NCBI GenBank assembly: GCA_028455995.1
Contig: JABELC010000002.1
Location: 1,054,001 to 1,118,000, forward strand
DNA from: Scleromitrula shiraiana
Taxonomy: Eukaryota > Ascomycota > Leotiomycetes > Helotiales > Sclerotiniaceae
DNA: 64,000 bases
Direction: 5' to 3'
In this document: positions 20,701 to 35,239 of the stretch, in pieces
Layout of the letters: each line of letters begins with the position of its first letter
Numbering within the stretch: the stretch's first letter is position 1
Position numbers and translations under genes: made by a program
The notes under the pieces: generated by a model
The model's input: the letters and a program-made list of their open reading frames with translations, nothing else
Database searches by the model: none
Told to the model about the DNA's origin: nothing

Positions 20701-23700
20701 GCTTTACTGGCACGATTAACTTTTTCAAAGGTAAAGTCATCATTGGAAAGAAACTCGTTCCGCATCTTCATACGGAGATTTTTGGTCATCTGTCTCTCAT
20801 TGTCGTAATTAACAATACTTGCGATAAAGTCGTCCTTTCGAATGATACCCTGAACAGTTTTCCAGCTGTCGATTTTGTGACCAAGAAGAGTGCAGACCGA
20901 GTCTAGGGCAAGTTTGACACCCTGGGGTGGGTTGCCCATGGAACGAACCTCAGTAAGATGCTGTCTTTTGATGTTACTGACACTCTTTTGTGCTTCAAGG
21001 ACAGCAGGTTCAGCATTGGCGAGATCGTTCAACACAAGTTCCCGGCGTTCGGCAACTTCTGTTTCTTGTTTCTCTAGAGCGGCTTGTATCTCCAAGGAAG
21101 TCGATTTACGCTGCTCGGCCTCTCGTTGATCTGCTACCATGCGCTGCAGTTTTTCATTGGCTTCTGCATCTTTGCGTTCCAATTGTCCTTTCTTATCAGC
21201 TAAGCTGACTCTCAAGTCACGCACCTTGTCAACAGTATCTCTAAGCTTTTCCAGACCAACGTTAAGATGTCTTTGCTGCTCCTCAAGATCATCTCTCTTT
21301 TCCGTGTATAATTTGACATACTGAGCTACGAAATCCAAGAAATGTCGTGGTGTGAGGAAGGTCACTTTGCCTTGCTGCTTCAATAACTTGGCATTGAAAC
21401 GCTGTAGTGAGTAATGGATATAGACCATTGAGTTGATTATTGTCTCCCGGTGGTTTGCTGGTAGGTTGAGATCCCGATAAGCCACTGGAATGCTATCCGG
21501 GGCTGTGAAGTTAGGTCGATCGAGGTCAACAGATTGAGTAAGCTCGGTGCCTACTTGGAATAGTGCTTGATCTGACCAGTCTCCAAACCAGTTGAGTACG
21601 CAACGATTGAAAAGAGCAGGACTGGTTGCAGCCTTTGAAGACAAGCCATCTTCAGGAGGGTTCATGGTGAACACGACGTGGAGGTTTTTCACGATCTGTC
21701 CGGTGAACCACTTGTAAAGTTCTTCCTGTGAATCCAACAAAAGACCCTGGCGTTGAGCACCCTCTTTGCAAGCGGTCATCAAAGATGCGAATTCGTCGCC
21801 TTCAAAGAGACCAGGGACTTCAGCATTGGCAAGCAAAGTATTCATTCTCTCCAAGAAACCGGAATCAAGCACGTTCGATTCGTCCATAATGAAACAGATT
21901 TTCTCCCCCTTACAACCGCAACGACGAAGAACATCTCGCAGATCATCATCGAAGTCTTCCGCAGAATACTTACCATGGACTTTGATTTGAAAAACTTTTA
22001 GGCCGTTCATCCAAGCAACAAAGCGAGATAGTGTGGTCTTACCACTTCCACTAACTCCGATTAAAATCAAGTGACCCTGTGGCTGTCTAAATACCCGGTC
22101 AATACGAAGTACATGTTCTAGGACATCGTTAAATAGAATCAGTGGAACATCAACCTCCTCCTCGCAGAAAGTCTTTAAGCGAGCCTTGACGAAATCTCGT
22201 AGCTGCTCCCTGTCGACAGGAATATAGTTTTTGGAAAGCCAGTTAGAGAAAAGGATTGGTCCTCCCAGAGCTTTATCCTCATCTATAGTGGGGAAGAAAT
22301 CGAGGGCAATGCTGCGCACAGCGTCATCAGTCCACTTGCGCTCATCTTCTGCAACAAGACGGTCTTGGAACAACCGGAGAGCTTCATGGGCCCAAATTCT
22401 GATCAGCCCCTCAACGCTTAGCGTCTCAAGTGGTCTAATAGCTTCATATATACCGCGAACCCATCTGGTAAGTTCACGAGGACTGTACACGTAATGTGGC
22501 TGGATCTTGGGAGTAAAGCGTTGCTGTGATATGGTATAGAATCTAACCATCGCCTTGGTCAAAGCTTCGGAGTAACCTCTCAAAGATGGAACAATCTTAA
22601 GGACAGCATTGTTAAAAGTTCCATAAATTTGCTGAAGAGAAAGTTCTCCTGGATAATCAACCATGATAAGGGGTGCATGACGTAAGAATCTAGCTCCCAT
22701 AGGTGTTCGACCAGCATCTGTTGGAGGATTACAAGCACCAACAAATTGGATGCGATCGAGAGTAACCCATGTTTTATCTGAAGTGCGCCAGAATCCATTC
22801 TGTTCTACAAGCTGTCGCAAGAATGAAATTGCCCTCTGGGTACCATACTTGTCGGGTGCAGGCAAATTAATCTCATCGCAGAATAGAACGAGCCAACGGC
22901 CAATTTGTGTGGGTGAGAGCATGACTCCGTTGAGCGTCTTTTTGTACTCGCAATATTGCTCAAAAGTTTTGATTAACAAATCTGGCGTAGTTGCACTCGA
23001 GAAATTCAGTCCGACGACCTCCATATTTGGAAGTTTGCGCAAAGCACTGAACAAAGTCATTGTTTTTCCGGAACCAGGAGGACCGCATAGAAGTAAAGGC
23101 TTGTGTTCTGCCAGCCAAGAGTACAGGACATCCTCATGACGCACGGTATCGAGAGTAGGGATGACAACGTCAGTCTGCGTAATAGAGTGCGTGTTGACTT
23201 CAATAGAAGGTACTTGGTTTTGCCATGATGACCATTCTGCTTTAGGTAAAGTAACATCGAAATCGATGAGTGAAGAATTATCACCAAGAATTGGGTTCCC
23301 GAAAGTGGCGAGTCCGGCAACACAATCCCCGAAAGCTTTTCGATCTCCCAAGGGACAGTCTCCAGTTAATGACCAGACGAGCGCCAAGAGAAGTTTTTTG
23401 GCGATGAAAGATTCTACTTGTTCGGGATCAAGAGGGAAATCGACATGCTGAGAATTGTATTCAATGATATCGCGAATAGCCTTATTGAGAAGTGAGAAAA
23501 GAGTATTTAGAACCCTAGAAATAGTATACTCCATGATGTGATTGAAACCTTCCGCTCGCTCCAAGGCGTTGAGAATGAAATCGTCTGTGGTAAGGAATGC
23601 TTGGAGAAGGTCTGCAACTTCAGACTGGATCTCTAGAGCCTTGGCGGCACTCTGTCCAGTGGCGACAGCGTCCTCATCTAGATCTTCAAATGGTACAGTT

Positions 23701-26700
23701 CTTAAGCTCTGTAGATAATTGGAGACCATCATGCTGGAGGTTACAGTATCCTCGCTGAACCAAACCATACCGCAACGACTTACAGTTGCTAGAGTGGCAT
23801 ACTTCAAAGTCTCGACCTCAAACATGATTCTCACATTGTTAGGCAAGTTAAGCCGCTCACCATTAGGTAAAGTAAGAAGTTTATTGTCGTCCAGCACACT
23901 GTTCAGATTCTCAACCCATTCAGGATCTACATCTCCATCGAATACAATCCAATGTCTTTTCGACTCTTCACCACGTAGGTTATCGACAATCTTTCGGAGA
24001 ATACTGGTGAACAGGCCATCGGTCCACTCACGAGTTGTCGAATCGAGATTTCCATAAAGTGCTTCTTTGGACATGACCTTGGAGTCTATGATGTGACACA
24101 CACCCTCGACACCCTCGACTTGTTGTAAAGCTTGCAAGAGAACTTTCCAGGCAACCGATTTTCCGGATCCAGAGTTCCCGACCATCATAACACCATGATG
24201 GATAGTCTGAATTTGATAAAGTTGAAGAATCTTGGTCATCCAGGTCTCATTAACGACCAGATTCTTCTCTTTCGAGATACTCTTGATAGCGCCTTGAAGT
24301 TCATCTAAGCTAGCTGGTACATATTCTACACCAGGGAACGACTCCTTCTCGATGGTTCTCATGATTTCAACATCACTTTTGATTAACTTAGGAGCTATCG
24401 TTTCACGGAGACTCTGAACAATGATTTGCGGCTCAACTTCCTCCTCAGGTCCGAGATCACCATCGGAAGTTGTCAGGCGAGCACGTTTGAGTCCACCAGA
24501 ACTAACAAGCACACTCTTCAAGGCACGCAATCCAAAATCGTAGTGGGCTTGTTTGGATAAGCGGGCAGCACAACTATCGAAAAATGGTACGGTTTGTTTA
24601 GACAACTGTTTGGCTTGGTTGAAACCCTGTGAATACAGCATAACTTCAGCAATGAGCTCCTTGTCTGGTTTGGACATGGCTACGCTTCTAAATAACTTCT
24701 TCAAGTTATCCGGTAAGTTTGAACGGCCAGCATATCCGGGATTCATTGTGATGAAAACACCAGTATTGGCATTGACACGCAATTGTCTGCCAACTAATTC
24801 AATCTGAGACTTTGCATCCTCCATGCCTTGTTTCAAGCCAAGTTGGATATTTTGAATTTGTTGAGAAACGGCGGACAAAATACGCTCTTCCAGACGATTG
24901 AATTCATCAAAGCAACCCCAAGCACCAACCTGACAGATTCCAAGGAAGATACGCCCCATAGCCTGAAAATCAAATGTATCATCACAACAGAAAACAAGCG
25001 TAAATCGACCTAATTGCACACCCAAAGCCTTCACAGATTCGGTCTTTCCGGTACCTGCAGGTCCATAAGGAGATCCACCTAAACGTTGACAAAGTGCTTG
25101 TGTGAGAGTTAAAAAGCATCGGTCAGTCAGTGGTGTTCGAACAAGGCGCTCAGCAACACCAAGATATTCGAACCCGTAGTTGAGCTTTGCATTTGCCATT
25201 TTGATATAGAGGCGTTGCAGGAAATCGCCCTCCGCCTTATAGACGTATCTCATCTGCAAGAGCCACATATGATGATTAGGAGTATTCGCATTGAGATTTC
25301 GTAGTTTCTCAATGACATCTCGTTGATGCACACATTCTGTGATGAGGTGCTCGCATCTCTTTCTCTGGATAGGATCAAGGTCGCCTAGTACAGTAGAGGC
25401 AAGCAGACGAAGAACCTTAACTTCCTGATCGAACAAAGTTTGCAGATTCGAGCCACCACCTTCAAGTGCCTTTTCCACAGATGAAGTCCAGACAGCTTGT
25501 GTACCTAAAACGACTATCTGACTTGGGAAGGCAGAAATGTATTGATTGAGGGCATCCTGATCCACGTCTTCAGCCGTAAAAATAGCCTCGTACTGCTCAA
25601 CAGCCTCTGCGAGTAATTCGGCTAGGGTTGATTTCATGCTACTCTCAAGTAAGGCTAACCAGTCGTTGATTTTCGGGGTCTTAATTAGTGAGATCTCCTT
25701 CTTGAGTCGGACTTCTTCACCTTCTTTCGATGTGAACCCGGAAATTACATGCTCCTCATCCATTATCAGGCCAGATAGACCTGCAAACATCTTCTTGAAG
25801 TGCTTCGCTATTCGCAATGTATCGTTGCTGTTACCGATAATTTCAAGCAGATCCTCATCTCCGACGAAATAAAATCTTGGAAATGATACACGCTCTCTCT
25901 CAAGATATTCTCCAAGCGCTTTTTGAATTTTGTTTAGAAGTTCCGCAAGACGTTCTAAAGACTTTTGCACACCGGATATGTTCAAAACATCTAATACGAA
26001 AGGCTGCTTGTAGACCTTTTTCATCACAGCAAAGAACTCCGAATTGATGTTCTGGAATCTCGAAGACTCGATTGGCAGGAGATGTTTAATATCCGCATTT
26101 CCAGTGAAGACACCTTCCAAGTAGACCCATTGACGTTGAACATCGATCCATACATCGAAAAGTACATGAACGCGGTTCAATTTGTCCTCCCACGATGCAG
26201 CTTCCTCTTCGAATTCTTTGTAATAAGGTGAATGCCTCATGGCTTGTAAGGAATTCAGATTCTCACTACATTTTGCAAACAAGTCATCCCATCCACGAAT
26301 AAGGCGACACTTGTTTTGGTAGTTCACAAGATCAAGGGAATAGTTAGACCAGGTCTCTCGAACCTGCTTCAAGAACTCCTCCAAAGCCATTTCACCCTGC
26401 GCTTGAGCAATAATGTCTCGAATGATCTTCTCACTTGCAACAAGATTAAGATCCCATACCTCCCCCAGAGTGATAGAGATTGGCGAATATCGCTTTCCAG
26501 GCTTGAGATTTTTGAAGATTTTGTTCCAATGGCGATCTCTGACAGCCTCAGACTTAAGATCCGTGACGAGAGGGTTGACTTTCAAGAATTGTCTGAGAAC
26601 ATTCTGAATATGTTCAAAGGCAGCATACTGTCTCATCCGACTGGGCATTTCTTTGGTCATTTTGATGAGACCATCTATTGCGGATCGAAGCTTTCGTGGT

Positions 26701-29700
26701 TGAACACTAGTCCATAGCATTTCGCGAAGGTCGTTCAAGCTCTTCCAAATTGTAGAGAGGGCAGCCCATACGGATTTAAAATCTTGAACTTCCTCGAGGA
26801 TAGCCACTAGGGCAGAATCTGAGGTGGCCGGAAGATCTAACGCCTCTTTCGCGCGAGCAACCATATCAGATTCCTCGTGCAATTTCGTAATGCGAGTCTC
26901 AAATGAACTTAGAGTTGCAGAAGCAACGTCTGGGGCTATGGTACCAGAAACAGGTTTCTCTTCGTTCCATTGGCTTGTAATTTCTGCGATCTTGTCTCCC
27001 ACCACTCGGTCCTCGGCGATAATCTTGGCCCTAAGTGCATCGGTTTGATCTTCAACAACTTTGGCTTTGCGAGCAAGGATTTCATTAAGTGCAGCCCATT
27101 CAGAATCGACCTGCTCAACACCCAACCAATCCGTAGGGAATTGATATCTTTGGCGTACCAGTGTCGTTTGTCCCTGCCTGAACGTTTCTACCTCGGGGCC
27201 CCATGCTTTGACCTTCCGCTTGCAGGCTTGCACAATAGTGATGAACTGCACAGCTTGTGCTGTGGACGACGCTTCTAAAGACTGAATTTCAAGATCGCGT
27301 CTTGCCTTTTCAATCTCAGAATAGACCTCACGAACACGAGTTCCAAGACGACTTCCAAACTTGATTAATATCTCATGTTGCCATTGATCATACTTGGCAT
27401 TGACCTTAGTTTGAACTTGGTCATAATCAATGGTCAAATGTCCGAACGATCGACTGACTTCAGTTGTATCAAAAGTAGATCGAGTCTTTCTGATTTCTTG
27501 CAATAACTGTAACCACTTTGAGAGTTGTTCACCAAGTGTTTCGTAAACTAAATCAGATTGGAGATCCCACAATGATTGAAATTGCAGCCATTTGTCAACA
27601 TACTGACCAATTTCATGCAGTTTGGATTCTACACAAGTGTATGCCCGTAGAAGTTCATCTGCACAGTCTCGTGTTAGATCCGTGAATCGCTCGTCAATCT
27701 CATTAGTTATTCCTAGAGTCATTGCATATCTAGAGGCTTTAACCTTGCGAAGATGGCATACTATACCGAGCCAGTCATGGAGCTGAGAAAACCAACTAGC
27801 TCGGGCGTATTCCAATGGTGGATCGAGGTATATAACTTGGTTGCGCATCGAAATCTCGTGGATTAGACGCTTTAAGGTTGGTTTGTTATCCGGTGGAGGA
27901 GCCTCTGTTAGTATACTGAAATGCTTTCTCCGACTATCGTCATTGACACCTTCAGATCGTTCGTTCTCGAAAGTATCAATCCACAGCTCGATAGCTTGTT
28001 GCAAGCGTCTCAATAGGCTGACTTTGATGCGATCGTTCATTTCTCTAACCCAATAAGCGAGGTTCACATAATTTTCAAGGTTCAATTGGTCAACTGCCAT
28101 CTGTATCGTTTCTAGACGTGCCTGGAAAGAAGCAACATCATACGGACAAGTATCGAGCTCAGCCAACGTCTTTTGGATTGTAACATTAATAGAAGCCAAG
28201 GTTTCTGTCTTGCTCTGTAAGAGAGAAACCGATGCCGCAATTTCACGGACGAATTGCACATGCTTACTCTCACTGCGATTACCAGCAGATTCCATTGCCC
28301 CTTTGCCATACGATGATTTGATGTGGATGTCGTACGAGTGTACAAATGATTCCCACTTCAATGTGACTCCTCGGGAAATTAACGCATGAATGTCGTTCTG
28401 ATATCCACTTAATAGTATGCGAACATCAGCCATTTCGGCAATTTGGCGACTTGTCTGAGTAAAAGTCCGAACAGTTTCCATAAGACTGACCGCATAAGGA
28501 TAGACTCGTTTTGCGTCTTTAGAAATGTTATTGATTTGATGGGGAACCGGGTAATTGAGCCATATCAAATTTCGCGTCTCTTTAAACAGTGCAATAACTT
28601 GGTGATCAAAATTGACGGCTAGTTCCAATGCGTTGTTTGAAGCACGAATCTTGTTGATGTTGAACAATCGCCCAGAGATTGAAACGTGTTTTCGTTGAAC
28701 ATCGTGAAGCCATGCCTCGAAAATAGGTCGGGTATCCAACTTTTTCCGAAAAAGATTACTATCGCTAAGAAGCTTTTGTCCTTCGGAATGAAGTGCCCAT
28801 TCAGTTCCTAGTACATCTTCTACTTTCTTCATGTAGCCATCAAGCTGCTTTTCAATCTGCCGAGCCCAAATGATGGCTCCGGACACTGGTGGCAAGTCTC
28901 TGAGTTGTGCCATTGCATGAGCCTCAGAGTGGCCATACTGCTGTTTGAAGCGTTCATGCAATGAAGAAATATCATGTTTAACGTTGTCAATTAGTTGTGT
29001 TTGATACTCAGTGATAGCTCCACGAATCTTGGGCCGGACAAACAAAGCATTAAACTTAGAGAAGACACGAAACATCTCACTTGCGGTCTTTGCAGTGGCC
29101 AACCTATCTCGTAAACGGGCAATGATGGAGTTTTCTACTCGTGATGTTCGTTCATTATAGGTCCCTTCGGCTTGAATCCATATCTGTGTTCCTTCGGGAG
29201 ATACATCGAGCATGTCGACATTGTTCAAAGCAGCCCATGCTTGCTTAATTTCTTCAACAGCATCGACGTCGCCCATTTCTTCGACCAAAACGACTCCAGT
29301 TGAATTACCATCCGGGCCATCTTCTCCACTTTGTGGGGATAGAACGTTGACTATGGTTCGTTGTAATTGCTCGTGATTGTCTCTGAATGTGCTCACATAC
29401 TTTAAGCGTGCTTGAAGCTCTGCATGCTTACCGACAATTTTGATGGGCATGAATTTTTCATTTCTTCGACGTGTCACTTCACGTGCAACGTTGGTAAATT
29501 CCTTGACATTGTCATCCCACATATTCCAGATATCGTCGGCAAGGACCATCAAACTCTTGAAATCCCGATACTCCATATGCATCAGCTGGCGGCCGTGAAG
29601 CAATGTGTGCAACTGAGTGTCGAGGTCTGCTGAGATGGCTTCCACCAAGGGTAAAGCACGCCGGACTGGGTATGGGCAAATTCGAAGTTTCTTATTCAAG

Positions 29701-30919
29701 TGCGAGAATATCTGAGAAAGAGCATCTTCGACCTTCGGCAGTGAGGTTGCAGAGAGTAATTCATCAATTGGAAATTCTCGCATAAGCTGGTTGTATTTTT
29801 GTACCTTGTCAGTAGCCTCTTTTAATCCAGTGTCCGATGCGAAACTGAGAGTAGCTTGGAATCGTTTAGCAAATCGCAGGATTTCAAGCGTGAGAGTTAC
29901 CCCTTCGCCCGATAACTGCGTGCCAATATTCTCTAAAGCCGTCTCCATGCTTATCCAGAAATTGATCTCCTGCGTTGCTGTACCACTTGTAGGGTCTCGT
30001 GACATCTTTGTAATGCCTTGTATCGATTTGATCCACTGATTTACAAGTGATTGCAAAGCATTTAGAAAGCCACTGTCCTGCATAAGAGTTGAAGGCACTG
30101 CCTCTACAGATGTCCTGGTTTTGTTTGCAGCAGCTTCATCAACCATGTTCTGCACTAATGGATGGAGTGGTAGTATCAACTCTGGAATATCAATGTTTTG
30201 TTGCAAACGCAACAAGGCTAATTCCAGTTCTGCCATCTTCTTTTTCGTCACAGGCACCCCAGTTTTTGCATCGACATCCGATCTACTACGACCTCCGCTC
30301 ATCGCTTGTGTCTTTGTATATGCATCAAAATATGGCGCCAGCGCTAGGTGCATAATAGAGTGCAAATGTTCAATACAAATCGAAGCTGCAGCGTGGCCAT
30401 CCATGGTATTAGTTATAGATGCAACGCCGGGTAAATTAATAAACTGTATTTGAGAAGAAATGGGTATCGAGGGATCTATAGGCTGTCGTTTTATGAGGGC
30501 GATGGAGGCGGTTGTTGAAGGAGAGAAAGATATGTCGGATGTCAAATAATAGTTGTACGAGACCGAACCTGTATTTATGTCAACAAAACTCATCTGATGG
30601 AGAGTTCACCTGTGAATTCCTAACCTGCTTCATCTGTGCCATCTATCTGATCTCGGTATGCAATATCCTTCTGCACGTACAGTGCGGCTTGGGATTCCGA
30701 AGCAAATCTTGTACACCGTTGAACGGTATCAGAATACCTTTCTTTAGAAAGAAGACTTCCAGCATTTTCGAGTTCACGTCTGGTAGCACTTAAGGTAATT
30801 TCGAGAACTGAAGCAAGATATTCGACAACCAACGTAGGTTCTATGGACGCAAATGCGCTCGTAGTAAGCCCGTTTGCTCCATTTGGAGAGGGACTTATTA
30901 AAGGGTCGGCCAAGCTCAT
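17771..30919 (-). CDS. DYN1: Cytoplasmic dynein heavy chain
   Basis: Exons are 30919-30625, 30568-18285 and 18235-17771; frame is kept at each junction ('GTDEA-G-SVSYNYY' and 'NDSD-YECSAY') and the product is 4,347 aa. It is the minus-end-directed microtubule motor of nuclear positioning and endosome transport. After the N-terminal tail and linker come P-loops of AAA1 (GPAGTGKTE, about residue 1930), AAA2 (GNSGSGKS, about 2233), AAA3 (GPPGSGKT, about 2598) and AAA4 (GVSGSGKTT, about 2939). A coiled-coil stalk with the microtubule-binding tip follows (about 3120-3420), then AAA5/6 and the C-terminal domain. All four nucleotide-binding P-loops are intact, so it looks fully functional. The 12.3-kb middle exon is uninterrupted. 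Confidence 0.98.
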
Positions 30920-31794
30920 GGCTGTTGAAGAATAAACTTATCAGGTCAAGTTCATGGCAGAGGAAAATCTATTTGCGTTTCTGAACACTGGTGAAAAAGT
31001 GAGTATAGTTGTATTATTTGGTTGTAGTGTTGAGTTCTATTCCTTGGTTGAAGTTGAGTGGTACTGGTACTGATATGTTGATAGTGTACTGTAATTAATT
31101 GTTTGTTGTCGCGAACGCGATCTTACAATACCCCTGTAAATTATAATCATACCCGTTTTTAGCGAATGTTTAGTGTCATGCAGCTGCTCCCCTTTTCTTT
31201 ACAGCTTGAGAAGTAGTAAGAAGAACTGCAGGTGACTCTAGAACAGACCATCCATCATATCATACTGATCACACCCATTCCATCACAATACTGTACTTGA
31301 GATAAGGATCCCTTGAAATCTGACAAAATCTTCTCAGTAGAGAATCATTAACATAAGGTTGTGAACACGGCAAGAATGAGATATCGGATTGGAGAGTTTC
31401 GTTCTCATTTCTCTATAGGTAATACACATCAAATACGCACAATACATAGAATAGAAGATCGGATAAAGGTTTTTACCCAAACCAAGTAATGCCTAAACGA
31501 TGCCAATCATAATGCATCTGGGCTAACCTGATCTACGTACATTACATACCGACATTTTCGAAACGCTGCAAATATGGGCCCCGCACATATAATACACATG
31601 TACAAATTAGACGGAACGTTAGAACTGAAGAGCGCCAGGAATTGGCTGATGTACATAGAACAAATCGGAAATCCACCATAGGGCATCGGACATATATGTT
31701 GCCGGTTGTAAAAGTCGGTAAAAGTTTAGATGCAGCAGATTGACGAATATGGAGCAGAGTGGAGGGGATTTAGAATATATTGGGAGAAACGAAA
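30920..31794. other. Dynein upstream region / TOM20 3' flank
   Basis: Holds the dynein promoter and TOM20 terminator by position. No defined element or additional gene is visible. Confidence 0.5.
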
Positions 31795-32522
31795 CTAATC
31801 AAGACCAACACCTGGTATACCACTATCAGATCCAGGTCCCGATCGATCTCCCCCTCCAAAAGGGCCAACGTCTAGTGCTGCATCTGCAGCGATCATTTCG
31901 GCCAGAATATCAAGGACAGGCTATTAGGATAACATAGATTAGCGTCTGCATCAATATATGGATAAGTAAGTGTTGCACAATACCTTTGGAACCGTTTTGT
32001 CATAAATAGATATCAAATCGGATGGTTGAGGATAAACTTTGAGTGCCTTGTAGAAACAAAGCGCCGCTTCTATGTTATCGCTGCCTGTGGTTATGTGTTA
32101 GAAATTTCAACATAAGTTTATTCCATTTGCAGTTTCCATAAAGCAACTGACCATCTTGGCTTAACTCTTCTCCTCTAGCAACTTCTTGCATGAAATATGC
32201 CTCTTTTTCCTCCACATCTGCTGGGAACCCTTCTTCCTTTGCTTCTTGCACTGCTGCTCTAATGGCTTCTCTCTGTCTCTCTGTGTGGGCTTCAGCCTCC
32301 TCCTTCGCGGCTCTTGCTTGTCGTTTTGATTCTTTCTTCAATTGTTTGCGAAAGTTTGGATCAGTACGTCTTTTGTGGTCGAAGTAAATCGCATAAGCTG
32401 TATTGGTGTAATGCATTAGCAATCTGGAGGGGTATTTGGTTTGATCATACATCTTGCGTACCAATCAAGCCCGTGGCAACGGTGCCAACACTGGCAGCAA
32501 CAATTGTAGAAGTCTGAACCAT
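31795..32522 (-). CDS. TOM20: Mitochondrial import receptor subunit TOM20
   Basis: Four exons, 32522-32462, 32397-32152, 32084-31984 and 31920-31795, give 177 aa. TOM20 is an outer-membrane receptor that recognises presequences of imported proteins. The first exon encodes the membrane anchor ('TIVAASVGTVATGLI-AYAIY'), followed by the charged 'DHKRRTDPNFRKQLKKE' stretch, a helical Ala/Glu/Lys-rich region and the single TPR-like receptor domain ('EAALCFYKALKVYPQPSDL'). The C-terminus is Gly/Asp-rich. The divergent EXO84 gene starts 527 bp away. Confidence 0.97.
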
Positions 32523-33049
32523 ATTGCAGAATTATAAAATTGGTTGCGATTATAAGAATCTGCTGTGGGAGAGGCAGAGGAGATACGGTTGGTTATGGTA
32601 TGAGACTGGGGTTAGTCCAAGAAACCGAAAGCTCAGAAATGTTCTCGGAGCTATTGATAAATTTTGGGATTTTTGGTTCAGATCGGTCGGACCAATTTTT
32701 ATTCCGTTTATTTAGGGTGCCTGTCAAACATCGCTGGTGGCTTATTATAATTACTACCAAAACCGAACTCACTCTTTAACTCTGTATGAATTGCATAAAA
32801 GTCAACGTAGAAAGAACTATTATTATTTCAATTGGTTTTCAACAAATTCATTCCACAGAATGCGATTACTATCCTTACTGGCTTAAGTTTCAAATTGCTC
32901 TCTGTAAGGCTACCGAACATTTATTTAGCTTCCTTACCAGTGTCAACAACCTTGTATGAAGCAATTATAAACACGTTCTCAATCCCCAACCTTTTTACAC
33001 GTAGGCGTGACCTACTATTTATCGCATTGCTCGAGGGAGTTCTATAATA
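32523..33049. promoter_or_regulatory. Shared divergent promoter region TOM20/EXO84
   Basis: The only DNA between two divergent start codons (527 bp), so both promoters must lie here or inside the genes. I see no TATA box or named element I could defend. Confidence 0.55.
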
Positions 33050-35239
33050 ATGTCTGAAGAGAAAAGAGGTATATCGTTGAGGACGAAGAGAAAGGGCCGC
33101 CCAGCCATAAGTGCGCCCAAGCAAATATCAGGGCCAGTTCCACAAACTGGAGGAGATGGGCCTCGAAGTGTGGGAAAGTCGTCTTTTGATAATCCACCTC
33201 CACCACGTCCTCAAACTGGTGGAAAGGTACGTCGTGTTTATTGCCACCCCTTTATTGCTATAGTTTACGGTATTTCACATAAGGATCATAACTAACAATC
33301 ATTAAAGACTTCAGATCTTGTGAAACGACGATACTCCACCCGCTTCAATAATATTCCAACTGACTTCGATCCTACTGCTCCTCCTATTCCTGCCATTCCG
33401 TCACTACCCACTCAGTATCCCCCGTCAAAGGATCCTGGACGAGGTCCATCGCCGGCTAGGGGTGCTGGCTTGGTAGTAGACCAGAGAGCTCTGCGCGATC
33501 CTAATCTGAGGCCAGATCAATATGTTGCTGGGATATTAAGTGATGCATCAGAGCAGCATATCGAGGACTACAAAGAAAATCTACTAAAGATGAAAAACCG
33601 GACTTCGACCGATTTACAACAAAATGTTTATCAGAACAGGACTCAATTCATTAAGATTAGTAAAGAGGCCGAGAAGCTGAAAGGAGAAATGCGTGCCTTG
33701 AGGAACCTGATGTCAGAACTCAAAACCAACACTACTGCTCTTAGAACGACATCTTCTCAAGCCCCTTCATCGTCATCAACCGAGTTCGACCAAGGATTTC
33801 CATCAACTTTAAGCAAGAGAGACAAACGGAGTTCTGTGGCGGATCGAACTGCTATGTGGAACTCCCAACTCCAAGTACGTATAGATCGTCATATAGATCA
33901 ATTGAGATTGCTAACCTTGCTAGGCTTTATGGAAAACCATCGAAGGCTCCCAAAAGTTTCTCCCTGCGGCTCCTGGGCGTCACGTGGTGCAGAATGCCGG
34001 CCTCTGGATTGAACTTGATAATGCAACTTGGAAATCAAGAAGAGCTATGCAAATAGTCCTGTTAAACGATCATCTTTTAGTTGCATCGAGAAAGAAGCGG
34101 AAAGTCGAAGGTGCTAATGGAGTAGATCCACGACAGGCTCCATCAAAGTTAGTGGCAGATCGATGCTGGCCATTACTGGACATCGAGATTGTTGACCTTG
34201 CCGGGACGAGCGAGTCCACTAGTGTGCGTAATAAGTTGGCAGACGCAATCATGATTAGAGGGGTTGGCCAAGAATCCTTTACTTATAGGACAGAGAAGCC
34301 GGACGATAATGAAAAGCCTTCCCTGATGATGAATTTCAGGAAAGCAGTGGAAGAGCTTCACAAGGGTCTCCGATCAGAAATGGAGACTAGCAACAAAGCC
34401 AAAGAAACAATCAATTATTTTGCTTCTCGAGACCCCGGCTTATTGAAGAAGGCTGATCTACTCGAAACTTTGTCCGACATCAAAGACATACTGATTGAGG
34501 TTGATGGCAAGCAACAGAATCTTCGCTGGGTGGAGACTCAAGTCGATGAATTAGATATTGATATCGCTCTTCAACGTTTCGATACAGCCGTGCAGCGGGT
34601 AGAAAAACTTAACTCTTTGGCAAAGGGTCTTAAAAGCAATGCCGTTGCCCAGGATTTCATTAGTTTCAAGGCTGATGAAAGGGCAACAAAACTTGCTGGT
34701 TTGATTACTCGTGATCTTGTTGATACACACAACGAACCGAAGAAGACGAGACGTGGTGTCAGCTGGTTAACTAGGCTAGGATTCGAAGATCGTGCTAGGG
34801 AGGCATATCTAGAAGCTCGTGGAAACATAATTCATAAAAGATCGCGGTAAGTTTTAGAAGTTTCCCACAGGTAGAGCCAATTGACTCATTTATTAGGCAA
34901 TGCATTTTCAAGGCAAATCTCGAACATTACATCTGGGAGGTGTCCTTTGTGTATTTCACAATCATACGAAACACTGTTTCAACCTTTCAACTATGTTTTC
35001 CACAGCCACTTATGAGTGCCTGTGTGAAGTGGGCCAAGGAACAAGTGGATGACTTCAATGTTATTCTTGCACGGCAACTTAGTAGCACCGAAAGAGACGG
35101 TAAGGAATGGACAGAATGTATGAAGCAGGCAAGAGACCATTCTAAGATGCTCTCGGAAGTTGGACTAGACTTTAGAAGTTTGATCGGTAGGGAACCAGTA
35201 CATGTTCTCAATGCACCTACTGGTTTGGGATTGGCGTAA
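33050..35239 (+). CDS. EXO84: Exocyst complex component EXO84
   Basis: Exons 33050-33226, 33308-33874, 33924-34846 and 34897-35239 give 669 aa, the usual size in filamentous fungi. EXO84 belongs to the octameric exocyst that tethers secretory vesicles at growing tips. An N-terminal basic/Pro-rich tail is followed by a coiled-coil segment ('DYKENLLKMKNRT', 'KEAEKLKGEMRAL'), a PH-like domain ('NAGLWIELDNATWKSRRAMQIVLLND...'), and the C-terminal helical bundle ('ARGNIIHKRSRQCIF', 'SACVKWAKEQVDDF'). Splice joins keep 'NSQLQ-ALWKTIEG' and 'HKRS-R-QCIF' in frame. The Val/Phe-rich segment near the start of exon 4 is normal family sequence. Confidence 0.95.

Noticed and set aside
18796..30453. Numerous 60-130-codon plus-strand frames across the dynein gene
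   Set aside because: They are shadows of a 12-kb coding exon.
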